Positions 19,417 to 26,459 of a stretch of DNA of 44,034 nucleotides are shown here, in pieces. The notes beneath the pieces are model-generated. The model saw only the letters and a list, made by a program, of their open reading frames with translations. It did not search any database and was not told where the DNA came from. This DNA comes from Chitinophagales bacterium 33-2 (GTDB taxonomy: Bacteria; Bacteroidota; Bacteroidia; Chitinophagales; Chitinophagaceae), in contig MWYV01000064.1 of NCBI GenBank assembly GCA_002050435.1, forward strand, positions 1 through 44,034, in the 5' to 3' direction. How positions within the stretch are numbered: the stretch's first letter is position 1; the number at the start of each line of letters is the position of its first letter. The position numbers and the translations under genes are program-made.

Positions 19417-19509
19417 TACGAATGCGGAAAGTACGATTCCCGGGGGAAAATACGCAGGCAGCCAAAAATTTAAGCGTAAACATATCTTTTAAAGGCAGGT
19501 AAAGTTACG
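19417..19509. promoter_or_regulatory. Cluster of TACG/CGTA tetramers upstream of a response regulator
   Basis: Five TACG or CGTA tetramers fall in 93 bp (19417, 19432, 19451, 19475, 19506), beside a CCCGGG at 19439. The same tetramer is concentrated in the 25.3-25.5 kb intergenic region next to another regulator. They may be binding sites for these NarL-type regulators; no binding evidence is available from sequence. Confidence 0.3.
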
Positions 19510-19540
19510 CTATTTGGAATACTTCGGCTGCAGTAAAAAA

Positions 19541-20608
19541 TTAGTTTTGCCATTGATTTTTTTCCACATCCGAAAGTTGTTCGGTGTTTACCAGCAGTTT
19601 GAGTCTTTCAAACAGGGTATTTAACCTCATTCCCAATGCATCGGATTGTTTGCTTTCGCTGTAAAGCAGTTCCAGTTCTTTTAAAGAGGCATCTGCCTGT
19701 TTTGAATTTATATTTTTCCCAAGCGATTTTGATTCCACCAGGATACTTCTGATCTGATGGTAGTTTTCCCCATACACTTTCTGATATTCCATAAACAGCT
19801 TTTGTAAAGTATAAGAAATGTCCTTTGCGTTTTTTAAAGCGTCTGATGGGAAATGTACAGCCATATCTTTATTGTTTACAAAGTGGTCATGGAGCCGGGT
19901 TTTTTCAAGATAGGTGAGGTAAAGATCTTCTGGGGAAATGGCTTTGAGATCCCCCCGCCTGACATTATATAATAACGTAATGATGTCGAGTAAAAATTCC
20001 TTTGTATCAAATTGTAATTCTACCATTTTTTGTGTCAGTTTACTCAGGTTCTGGTCAAACTGCATATTGGATTGATTGAGTTTCTGGTATTGAATAAAAT
20101 ATTTGGAAGTAGTCATAATAAAACTGTCAAGGTCGGATTTGGTGATCTTTTTTTCCTGTATGGTAAGGTTACCTACCATACTCATTAGGCTGGAAAACAT
20201 GGGGTTGATTCCGGATAAAATTGATTGCGAAAACGGGATCCTGTTTGGTGTTTGGATAAGAGAGGAAACAATCTGGGAAAATTTATTTGGGTCCACATTT
20301 TTTGCTTTGGCCAGCAGGGGTTTCAGCGCAGCATTGACTTCATGCTCCAGGCTAAAGCCGAGTTCTGTGGAAGTAGGGTTATTCAGGGAAATCACTTTAG
20401 TCCTGTAATTTTCTTTTTTTAAAAGGCTTTGGAATGAGTTGATGGAATTGATGGCAGCATCAAGAAAATCTGAGCAGGCGGTAAATTGTTTTATCAGTTT
20501 TTCGCGCCCGGCGTAAACAGAATCTCCGGGAAAATACTTAGCCGGCCGGCTATGACCGGAGCCAAGGCAAAGCCACAACAGAATGGTAATAATTGAGGTA
20601 CTGGTCAT
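19541..20608 (-). CDS. Predicted exported helical protein, unknown
   Basis: A 355-aa protein that I do not recognise. It begins with a hydrophobic stretch (SIITILLWLCLGSGHS), which may be a signal peptide or anchor. The rest is Lys/Gln/Ser/Leu-rich and likely mostly helical, with heptad-like runs (QNLSKLTQKMVELQF, SLGKNINSKQADASLKELELLYS) and no enzymatic motifs. It lies divergent from the first 7TM-kinase-regulator module with 188 bp between starts, and upstream of the orphan regulator on its own strand. That position makes a role connected with the signalling genes possible, but there is no direct evidence. Confidence 0.75.
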   Translation of the reverse strand: MTSTSIITILLWLCLGSGHSRPAKYFPGDSVYAGREKLIKQFTACSDFLDAAINSINSFQSLLKKENYRTKVISLNNPTSTELGFSLEHEVNAALKPLLAKAKNVDPNKFSQIVSSLIQTPNRIPFSQSILSGINPMFSSLMSMVGNLTIQEKKITKSDLDSFIMTTSKYFIQYQKLNQSNMQFDQNLSKLTQKMVELQFDTKEFLLDIITLLYNVRRGDLKAISPEDLYLTYLEKTRLHDHFVNNKDMAVHFPSDALKNAKDISYTLQKLFMEYQKVYGENYHQIRSILVESKSLGKNINSKQADASLKELELLYSESKQSDALGMRLNTLFERLKLLVNTEQLSDVEKNQWQN

Positions 20609-20758
20609 ATAAAAAAAATTGGATGATAAAGCTAGGGTGGGATTAAAGGGGATACAAGGTGATTCCCTCCATTCTATGTGCTAATTTTCTCCTGGAGGAT
20701 GGTTTTTAAGAGGAATGAGGTTATTGGGAAAAAAAACCGAAATACATGTGTTTTTCAC

Positions 20759-20789
20759 TTGACAACAGGGCAGATAGGCTATAGTTTAG
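20759..20789 (+). promoter_or_regulatory. Promoter of signalling module 1
   Basis: TTG at 20759-20761 is separated by 20 bp from TAGTTTAG at 20782-20789, one mismatch from TAnnTTTG. This is the Bacteroidota -33/-7 layout. The ATG follows seven bases later, so the leader would be very short. Confidence 0.5.
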
Positions 20790-20796
20790 CAGTTGA

Positions 20797-21495
20797 ATGG
20801 AATCATTAATCAAATATTTTGGAGGAAGTTACTATACATACCTTTTGGTGTTTTTAACCTCTTTAATTGCATTTGTCTTTTCATTAAAAAATGCAAATGG
20901 AAATTTTAAAATATTTCAGCTATATTTTTTCGTTTATTTATTTTGTCAAGTATTTTTTATTTCTGGAGACTTTGTGTATAAAACTAAGTGGTGGTTAAAT
21001 TATATGCCCTTACAATACACTGTCGATTTTATTTTTACCATTTTTGAATTTTTAATTTTTTCAATAGTATTTTATAAGTCTTTTCAAAGGTTTTATCGGA
21101 TTATATTATTAGTAATTGTTTCAATTTTTTTAGTTATATCATTTTATCTTCTATACTTTGATGAATTAGCTTTCGGTTTCCTTCAATTATCTACTGTAGA
21201 AAACCTTTTTTTGTGGCAATCATTTTTGCTTATCATTCCATGTTGCTTGTACTTTCATCAAGTTTTTAAGGTTCTATTACCTTTCCCTCTTATTTCTGAT
21301 CCAATTTTTTGGGTTGCATCAGGTTTGACATGCTTTCACTTAGCGACATTGCCTTTTACTTTGTTAATGAATTATTTAAGATCTACTGATTTTAGTTTGT
21401 ATACATCATTATATTCAATAGTATACATATTTTATATGTTATTATTCACTTCAATATTAAAAGCTATTTCATGCAGGCAGAAATTAGCCAGTTAA
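20797..21495 (+). CDS. 7TM integral membrane protein, putative sensor (module 1)
   Basis: A 232-aa protein with about seven hydrophobic segments (roughly residues 12-28, 40-60, 74-93, 102-121, 137-153, 164-190, 200-223) and only short loops. I recognise no named domain. It has the same size, topology and gene context as the protein at 25778: each is directly followed by a HisKA_3 kinase and a NarL-type regulator. A role as membrane-embedded sensor for the kinase is inferred from that. The gene overlaps the kinase start at 21471 by 25 bp, implying translational coupling. It is noticeably more AT-rich than its neighbours, partly from Phe, Leu and Ile codons. The 826-bp duplication begins at 21345 inside it, leaving it intact. 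Confidence 0.82.
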   Translation: MESLIKYFGGSYYTYLLVFLTSLIAFVFSLKNANGNFKIFQLYFFVYLFCQVFFISGDFVYKTKWWLNYMPLQYTVDFIFTIFEFLIFSIVFYKSFQRFYRIILLVIVSIFLVISFYLLYFDELAFGFLQLSTVENLFLWQSFLLIIPCCLYFHQVFKVLLPFPLISDPIFWVASGLTCFHLATLPFTLLMNYLRSTDFSLYTSLYSIVYIFYMLLFTSILKAISCRQKLAS

Positions 21496-22170
21496 TATTT
21501 TTTGTGACTATGACCACATTGATCATTTTCCTTTTTGCAGGATTTATTATCATGGTTTTATATCTCCATCAAAGGCGACTTTTGATTCATATGGAGTATA
21601 CAAAAAAGGTGATGCTGGATAATGAACGCAACCTGTTGCAGTCACAGGTGGAAACCCAGGAACAGACTTTTCATGATATTTCAAAAGAAATCCATGATAA
21701 CATCAGCCTCACCCTTACACTGGCCAAATTAAACCTGAACACCATTAACTGGAATGATACCGAACGAATAGCGGATACCGTTACCTCCACCGTTGAAGTT
21801 ATTTCCAATGCGATCTCAGAATTGAATAATCTTTCCAGGAGTATGAATTCAGATATTATTAAAAACCTGGGTTTACACAGAGCGATTAAAATGGAAATGG
21901 AAAGGCTTAAAAATTTTACCACTTTAGAAATTGAATTGAAAATCGAAGGGGAGCCTGTTTTTATAGATTGTGAAAAGGAACTTGTGCTATTCAGGATCTT
22001 TCAGGAGAGCTTTAATAATATTCTGAAACATGCCGAGGCAAAAAAGGTAGATCTGCTTTTAATTTACCATAAGGAGCATTTAGAGGTGCTGATTGAAGAT
22101 GATGGAGTGGGGTTCCCTATAAAACCTGTGGAGCATGCAAATTCAAAGGAAAAAATCAGGTCCGGAATGC
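21345..22170. repeat. Tandem duplication, copy 1 (826 bp)
   Basis: Repeated head to tail at 22171-22996. The unit runs from the last 151 bp of the 7TM gene through most of the kinase gene. The join shares two bases (GC) with the alternative sequence. I see two base differences: A21684/G22510 and C22163/T22989. Confidence 0.93.
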
Positions 22171-22193
22171 GACATTGCCTTTTACTTTGTTAA
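21471..22193 (+). pseudogene. Truncated histidine kinase copy
   Basis: Its first 233 codons correspond to the intact kinase at 22297, including the membrane segment, phospho-acceptor His75 and the ATPase N box (NNILKHAE) and D-G region (EDDGVGF). The frame crosses the duplication join at 22170 and ends seven codons later, so the last part of the ATPase domain, with the glycine-rich NMANRAKSIGGGL segment, is lost. It probably cannot autophosphorylate. It differs from the intact copy at codon 72 (Lys here, Glu there). It retains the native overlap with the 7TM gene and so should be the better-translated copy. Confidence 0.85.
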
Positions 22194-22321
22194 TGAATTA
22201 TTTAAGATCTACTGATTTTAGTTTGTATACATCATTATATTCAATAGTATACATATTTTATATGTTATTATTCACTTCAATATTAAAAGCTATTTCATGC
22301 AGGCAGAAATTAGCCAGTTAA
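22171..22321 (+). pseudogene. Remnant of the 7TM gene 3' end
   Basis: A 151-bp duplicate of the end of the gene at 20797 (equivalent to 21345-21495), without a start. It places the intact kinase gene behind a fragment that carries no ribosomes of its own. Confidence 0.85.
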
Positions 22322-22996
22322 TATTTTTTGTGACTATGACCACATTGATCATTTTCCTTTTTGCAGGATTTATTATCATGGTTTTATATCTCCATCAAAG
22401 GCGACTTTTGATTCATATGGAGTATACAAAAAAGGTGATGCTGGATAATGAACGCAACCTGTTGCAGTCACAGGTGGAAACCCAGGAACAGACTTTTCAT
22501 GATATTTCAGAAGAAATCCATGATAACATCAGCCTCACCCTTACACTGGCCAAATTAAACCTGAACACCATTAACTGGAATGATACCGAACGAATAGCGG
22601 ATACCGTTACCTCCACCGTTGAAGTTATTTCCAATGCGATCTCAGAATTGAATAATCTTTCCAGGAGTATGAATTCAGATATTATTAAAAACCTGGGTTT
22701 ACACAGAGCGATTAAAATGGAAATGGAAAGGCTTAAAAATTTTACCACTTTAGAAATTGAATTGAAAATCGAAGGGGAGCCTGTTTTTATAGATTGTGAA
22801 AAGGAACTTGTGCTATTCAGGATCTTTCAGGAGAGCTTTAATAATATTCTGAAACATGCCGAGGCAAAAAAGGTAGATCTGCTTTTAATTTACCATAAGG
22901 AGCATTTAGAGGTGCTGATTGAAGATGATGGAGTGGGGTTCCCTATAAAACCTGTGGAGCATGCAAATTCAAAGGAAAAAATCAGGTCTGGAATGC
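22171..22996. repeat. Tandem duplication, copy 2 (826 bp)
   Basis: The second copy of the 21345-22170 unit. It runs into the unique 3' end of the intact kinase gene. Confidence 0.93.
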
Positions 22997-23097
22997 TCAA
23001 TATGGCAAACCGTGCGAAATCCATTGGTGGTGGATTAACCATGGAAAGCATAATAAACAAGGGTACCTCTATTTCTTTATCAGTACCATACCAATAA
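22297..23097 (+). CDS. HisKA_3-type sensor histidine kinase (module 1, intact)
   Basis: A 266-aa kinase with one N-terminal membrane segment (about residues 8-32), a short coiled linker, a HisKA_3 dimerisation and phospho-acceptor region with His75 (EEIHDNISLTL), and a HATPase domain: N box NNILKHAE, EDDGVGF, and MANRAKSIGGGL. It has no periplasmic or PAS-type sensor domain, so signal input probably comes from a partner, plausibly the 7TM protein. Residue 72, three before the His, is Glu here and Lys in the truncated copy. The gene ends two bases before the regulator gene. The duplication has separated it from the intact 7TM gene, so it must now start translation independently. Confidence 0.93.
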   Translation: MQAEISQLIFFVTMTTLIIFLFAGFIIMVLYLHQRRLLIHMEYTKKVMLDNERNLLQSQVETQEQTFHDISEEIHDNISLTLTLAKLNLNTINWNDTERIADTVTSTVEVISNAISELNNLSRSMNSDIIKNLGLHRAIKMEMERLKNFTTLEIELKIEGEPVFIDCEKELVLFRIFQESFNNILKHAEAKKVDLLLIYHKEHLEVLIEDDGVGFPIKPVEHANSKEKIRSGMLNMANRAKSIGGGLTMESIINKGTSISLSVPYQ

Positions 23098-23099
23098 TA

Positions 23100-23756
23100 A
23101 TGGAAAAAATTAAAATTGCAATTGTAGACGATCACGTTTTATTAAGAAATGCCCTTGCCAGCCTGGTTAGCAGCTTTGAAAATACCAAAGTGGTTTATGA
23201 AGCAAAAAATGGACTGGATCTCATTGATAAAATAAAGATCAACCCCCTGCCGGATGTTGTTTTGCTTGACCTGAGTATGCCGGAGATGGATGGTTATGAT
23301 ACTGCTTTGTGGTTAAAGAAACATTACCCGGATGTACAGATTTTGATGCTTACGATGTATGATTCGGAACTCACACTGATCCGTCTTTTGCAGGCAGGTG
23401 TAAAAGGGTTTTTAAAGAAAGACATAGATCCAAGTGAACTCAAATTTGCAATCAATTCGGTCGTTAATTCAGGATACTATTATTCCACTCAAACTGCCGG
23501 ACGGCTTGCAAATCTTTTCAGAAACAGTTCAGTAGCAAATCCTAAAGTGCAGAATGCACTGATGACGGACCAGGAAATTAATTTTCTAAAAATGGCTTGT
23601 ACTGATAAAACATATAAGGAGATCGCGCAACATATGGGACTTACACCAAGGAGTGTTGACGCATTGAGGGATCATCTTTTTGTAAAGCTGGATGTAAAGA
23701 GCAGGGTAGGATTGGCAATGGTGGCCATAAAAAATGGTGTAGTATCTATGTCTTAA
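23100..23756 (+). CDS. NarL/FixJ-family response regulator (module 1)
   Basis: A 218-aa regulator. Receiver: acidic pocket Asp10-Asp11, phospho-acceptor Asp57 (LLDLSMP), switch Thr in MLTMYDS, Lys in FLKKDIDP. Output: LuxR-type helix-turn-helix from about 150 (MTDQEINFLKMACTDKTYKEIAQHMGLTPRSVDALRDHL). It begins two bases after the kinase stop and is the evident partner of that kinase. Its recognition helix (TPRSVDALRDHL) differs from the SPRTVE type of the other three regulators, suggesting a different target sequence. It is convergent with, and overlaps by 11 bp, the methyltransferase gene. Confidence 0.95.
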   Translation: MEKIKIAIVDDHVLLRNALASLVSSFENTKVVYEAKNGLDLIDKIKINPLPDVVLLDLSMPEMDGYDTALWLKKHYPDVQILMLTMYDSELTLIRLLQAGVKGFLKKDIDPSELKFAINSVVNSGYYYSTQTAGRLANLFRNSSVANPKVQNALMTDQEINFLKMACTDKTYKEIAQHMGLTPRSVDALRDHLFVKLDVKSRVGLAMVAIKNGVVSMS

Positions 23757-24504
23757 TTTTTTCGACTACTATATAAACCTGGGCATCCCCTAATTTGAAT
23801 GGTTTTTTTCTTGGTGTAGCGAATAATGAAGCAATTTTCAATCCCGCCAACCCTAACATATCACTGATTTCATTTAAAGAAAAAATATAGTCTACACCTT
23901 TTATGGTTTCAATCTTATTGTCTGGGGAAATGACATGTTGAATGGATTCTATCCTGCATGGATCAAAATAGTATTCATAATCAAGGAGGTATTTATAATC
24001 ATCCACATAATACCAATCCTTTGTTTTGAAATGTTTAATAGCGATTTCCGCGATCATCCACGAGTTGATAATGATTTTACCGGAAGTTTCCAAAAAGCCA
24101 GATAAATTTTGTAATAGCCTGTTGGCTTCTTCCTTATTAAAAAAAGAAAAACTGTTCCCCATGCAAATAATCGCATTAAATTTTTCAGAAGGCTGATATA
24201 AAAGAGCATGATCAAGAACTGGCTCAATAGGTAAAGAATTGTTTGATCCTTTGTTCCTGATCTCTTCAATATACTCCGGTTGATTATCAACTGCCTTAAC
24301 CTGATATCCTTTTTCTGCAAGTCCAATTGCATGCCTTCCATGCCCACACATGAGGTCAAGTACTTTATCCATTTCCTTAAGGTCACATATTTCAATAATG
24401 AATTCAATTTCCACCCCGGTTAAAGCAACAGGCATCATTTTTTTCCAGACCTTTTTGTAAACGCCATCAAAAAAAGAGTCGTTTATATTGGAAGGCGCCT
24501 CCAT
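23746..24504 (-). CDS. Class I SAM-dependent methyltransferase
   Basis: A 252-aa enzyme. Motif I is at residues 48-58 (VLDLMCGHGRH) and binds S-adenosylmethionine; an acidic residue follows in VKAVDNQ (motif II), and AIICMGNSFSFF fits motif III-IV. The substrate is not evident; the protein resembles broad class I small-molecule methyltransferases. Its ATG overlaps the stop of the upstream regulator gene (TAATG), so the two are translationally coupled, an unusual partner for a response regulator. Its 3' end overlaps the convergent module 1 regulator by 11 bp. Confidence 0.9.
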   Translation of the reverse strand: MEAPSNINDSFFDGVYKKVWKKMMPVALTGVEIEFIIEICDLKEMDKVLDLMCGHGRHAIGLAEKGYQVKAVDNQPEYIEEIRNKGSNNSLPIEPVLDHALLYQPSEKFNAIICMGNSFSFFNKEEANRLLQNLSGFLETSGKIIINSWMIAEIAIKHFKTKDWYYVDDYKYLLDYEYYFDPCRIESIQHVISPDNKIETIKGVDYIFSLNEISDMLGLAGLKIASLFATPRKKPFKLGDAQVYIVVEKIKT

Positions 24505-25160
24505 TATTCCAGGAGTTTATTTCTTGTAGCATACATCACCAGGCCGGCAATGGTTTTAGCTCCCACCTTTTGTTTCATTTGCTGTCGGATGGTTTCAATG
24601 GTGCGGGGACTTAAGAAAACCTCCTTGGAAATTTCCTCGGTGGTTTTGTCTTCAGCAATACATTTTAGAATTCTGATTTCTTTTTCAGAGAACTTTATGG
24701 GATTGGGATAATACTGCTTGATGGCTTTTTTGTGCTGTAATTTGAGCAACACGGCTTTGTTGACCAGATCATTAAAGTAAAAATCATCATTCATGCAGGT
24801 TAGTATGGCCTGGTAGATCTCGTCGGGTTCAGTTGTTTTTGTCAGGTAAGCATTGGCTCCCATTTCCATCATTTTCGTAATCATTTCCTGGTCATCATAC
24901 ATAGTCAGTACAATGATCTTCACTTCCTCATATTCCTTCCTTATCAATCCAATTGCATTGACCCCGTCGATTTCCGGCATTCTGATATCCATTAACAATA
25001 CATCAGGTTGTTTTAGTATCAACTTGTGCATGAGGTCTTTGCCATCTTCGGCCTCCCATAAAATTTTGAGGTATTCTCGGTCTTTCAGGGCCATTTTTAT
25101 TCCATCCCTGAAGATCTTGTGGTCATCAGCAATGGCCACCTTAATTATTTGGGCAGTCAT
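24504..25160 (-). CDS. NarL/FixJ-family response regulator coupled to methyltransferase
   Basis: A 218-aa regulator. Receiver: Asp12-Asp13, phospho-acceptor Asp58 (LLMDIRMP), Thr in VLTMYDD, Lys in AYLTKTTEP. Output helix-turn-helix from about 152 (FSEKEIRILKCIAEDKTTEEISKEVFLSPRTIETIRQQM). It has no adjacent kinase on its strand, so it may be served by the kinase of either flanking module. It is close in sequence to the orphan regulator at 18662. It is divergent from module 2, sharing a 617-bp intergenic region with two matching dyads, and forms a two-gene unit with the methyltransferase. Confidence 0.94.
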   Translation of the reverse strand: MTAQIIKVAIADDHKIFRDGIKMALKDREYLKILWEAEDGKDLMHKLILKQPDVLLMDIRMPEIDGVNAIGLIRKEYEEVKIIVLTMYDDQEMITKMMEMGANAYLTKTTEPDEIYQAILTCMNDDFYFNDLVNKAVLLKLQHKKAIKQYYPNPIKFSEKEIRILKCIAEDKTTEEISKEVFLSPRTIETIRQQMKQKVGAKTIAGLVMYATRNKLLE

Positions 25161-25200
25161 GGAAATTGGTTTTTAAAATTGGTTTATAAGCAGTAGAATT

Positions 25201-25208
25201 CAAAACTA
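25201..25208 (-). promoter_or_regulatory. -7 box of the 24504 regulator gene
   Basis: Minus-strand TAGTTTTG matches TAnnTTTG. It lies 40 bp before the ATG at 25160. No -33 TTG is clear at the expected distance. Confidence 0.45.
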
Positions 25209-25295
25209 ATTGATTTTTAGTGGCTAATCTGGCTTTTATTTAAAATTCCCGGTATTTGCAGCAAGTTTAAATAAACGTATTTACACGATATATGG

Positions 25296-25311
25296 CTCGT
25301 AAAAATACGTG
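25296..25311. promoter_or_regulatory. Dyad CTCGTA-N4-TACGTG
   Basis: An inverted repeat of 6-bp half sites with a 4-bp spacer (AAAA) and one mismatch. It has the same architecture as the perfect dyad at 25530-25545. Both lie in the divergent region between a response-regulator gene and module 2, making this a candidate regulator binding site. Confidence 0.45.
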
Positions 25312-25529
25312 GCCTTATCCTAAATTGCAACACTAAATAAAAATTTCCTGAAAGAGCTGTTTTTTCCTGGCTCACCAAATGCTATCTTGGATTCTGGCTG
25401 ATGATCATCTGATTATATTCCCTGCTCTCATAAAGAAAATGCGCTCCCAACCTGGTCACCTTTCCCTGTTTTTTTATTTTTGCCCCTAGTATTTTTACGA
25501 TTTTTATTTCGTAGTTTCACGTTTTATTT

Positions 25530-25545
25530 CTCGTAAGCTTACGAG
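25530..25545. promoter_or_regulatory. Perfect 16-bp palindrome CTCGTA-N4-TACGAG
   Basis: CTCGTAAGCTTACGAG is fully palindromic. Additional TACG or CGTA tetramers lie at 25276, 25496 and 25510. No T-run follows, so it is not a terminator. A candidate operator for one of the adjacent NarL-type regulators. Confidence 0.5.
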
Positions 25546-25671
25546 GAAAAACCCGGGAAAGCATTGAAAAACCTAGGTTATTATTAAAAATGTCCATTTG
25601 TGTTGATTTATACCTGTTGAAATCGATGTGGAAAGAACCAATTTTTACAGTTGTTAACAAAACTTACTGTC

Positions 25672-25737
25672 ATGACTAACAAAGTACAAAGAACCCGTCC
25701 AATTGTTGAAGACACAAATTGGTGGGAAGCTGAGTAA
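25672..25737 (+). CDS. Possible 21-aa peptide upstream of module 2
   Basis: A short frame, ATG at 25672 to TAA at 25737, encodes 21 residues starting MTNKVQRTR and ending NWWEAE. It has no signal peptide, membrane segment or Cys. It ends 40 bp before the module 2 7TM gene and is upstream of that gene's -7 box. I see no good ribosome-binding site. It might be a leader peptide, a peptide signal, or chance; the two adjacent Trp codons recall leader peptides but prove nothing. Confidence 0.3.
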   Translation: MTNKVQRTRPIVEDTNWWEAE

Positions 25738-25764
25738 TCATTTTTAATTTCTACATAGGTTTTC

Positions 25765-25772
25765 TATATTTG
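25765..25772 (+). promoter_or_regulatory. -7 box of signalling module 2
   Basis: TATATTTG matches TAnnTTTG exactly and ends five bases before the ATG at 25778. The transcript would be leaderless or almost so. Confidence 0.55.
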
Positions 25773-25777
25773 AGGCA

Positions 25778-26458
25778 ATGACCAAAACTATAGAAGACCT
25801 ATTTTTTTATGCGGTATTTGCTGCTGATCTAATTGTTATTCTCCAAATTATCTTCTTTTTTAAAATTACTGCCCTCAATAAGGTATTGTGGTCGATTTTA
25901 CTTTACTGTTTATTAAATAGCACAGTCAATATTCTCTCTTCAAATATTAATTCTATTTCCTCGCATTATATTTTGTTGGTGCTATTTACTTCATTGGAAT
26001 ATTTATTATTTTCTACTATTTTCTATTATAGCATTAAGTCTAATAAGTTTAAAAAACTTATTATAGTATTTAGTTTCTTGTTTTTGATTTTAATAACTAT
26101 AAACTTTTTATACGGCAAGCACAAAAATTATGACTCTTTATCTATAGGAGTAGAAACCATTCTTGTAATGGTTTATTGTTTTTATTACCTCTATGAACAA
26201 ATGAATGACCTCAGTACTTCCTTTATTTACCACAGGTATCATTTCTGGATCGCTATAGGAATACTGATCTACCTTGGGGGTAGTTTTTTCATTTATATTT
26301 TTGCAGATAAAGTGGACAACAGCATTCTGGATGACTATTGGTTTCTTACTTATGCATTCTACATTGTAAAAAATATATTCTTTTTAATTGGCATTGGGCA
26401 CCTAATCAGCCAAAGCAAACAATCTACCCTTTCCAGGGTTAAACCTTATACAAACTAA
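25778..26458 (+). CDS. 7TM integral membrane protein, putative sensor (module 2)
   Basis: A 226-aa protein with about seven hydrophobic segments (roughly residues 7-27, 36-53, 61-84, 91-110, 121-140, 151-172, 186-210). No named domain is recognised. It matches the protein at 20797 in size, topology and position before a kinase and regulator. Both have an aromatic Glu-containing third segment (TSLEYLLFSTIFYY here, FTIFEFLIFSIVFY there) and a final segment with IV-FYM or YIVKNIFFLI. They look like distant paralogues. A role as membrane-embedded sensor or sensor partner is inferred. The stop is one base before the kinase ATG. Confidence 0.82.
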   Translation: MTKTIEDLFFYAVFAADLIVILQIIFFFKITALNKVLWSILLYCLLNSTVNILSSNINSISSHYILLVLFTSLEYLLFSTIFYYSIKSNKFKKLIIVFSFLFLILITINFLYGKHKNYDSLSIGVETILVMVYCFYYLYEQMNDLSTSFIYHRYHFWIAIGILIYLGGSFFIYIFADKVDNSILDDYWFLTYAFYIVKNIFFLIGIGHLISQSKQSTLSRVKPYTN

Positions 26459-26459
26459 C

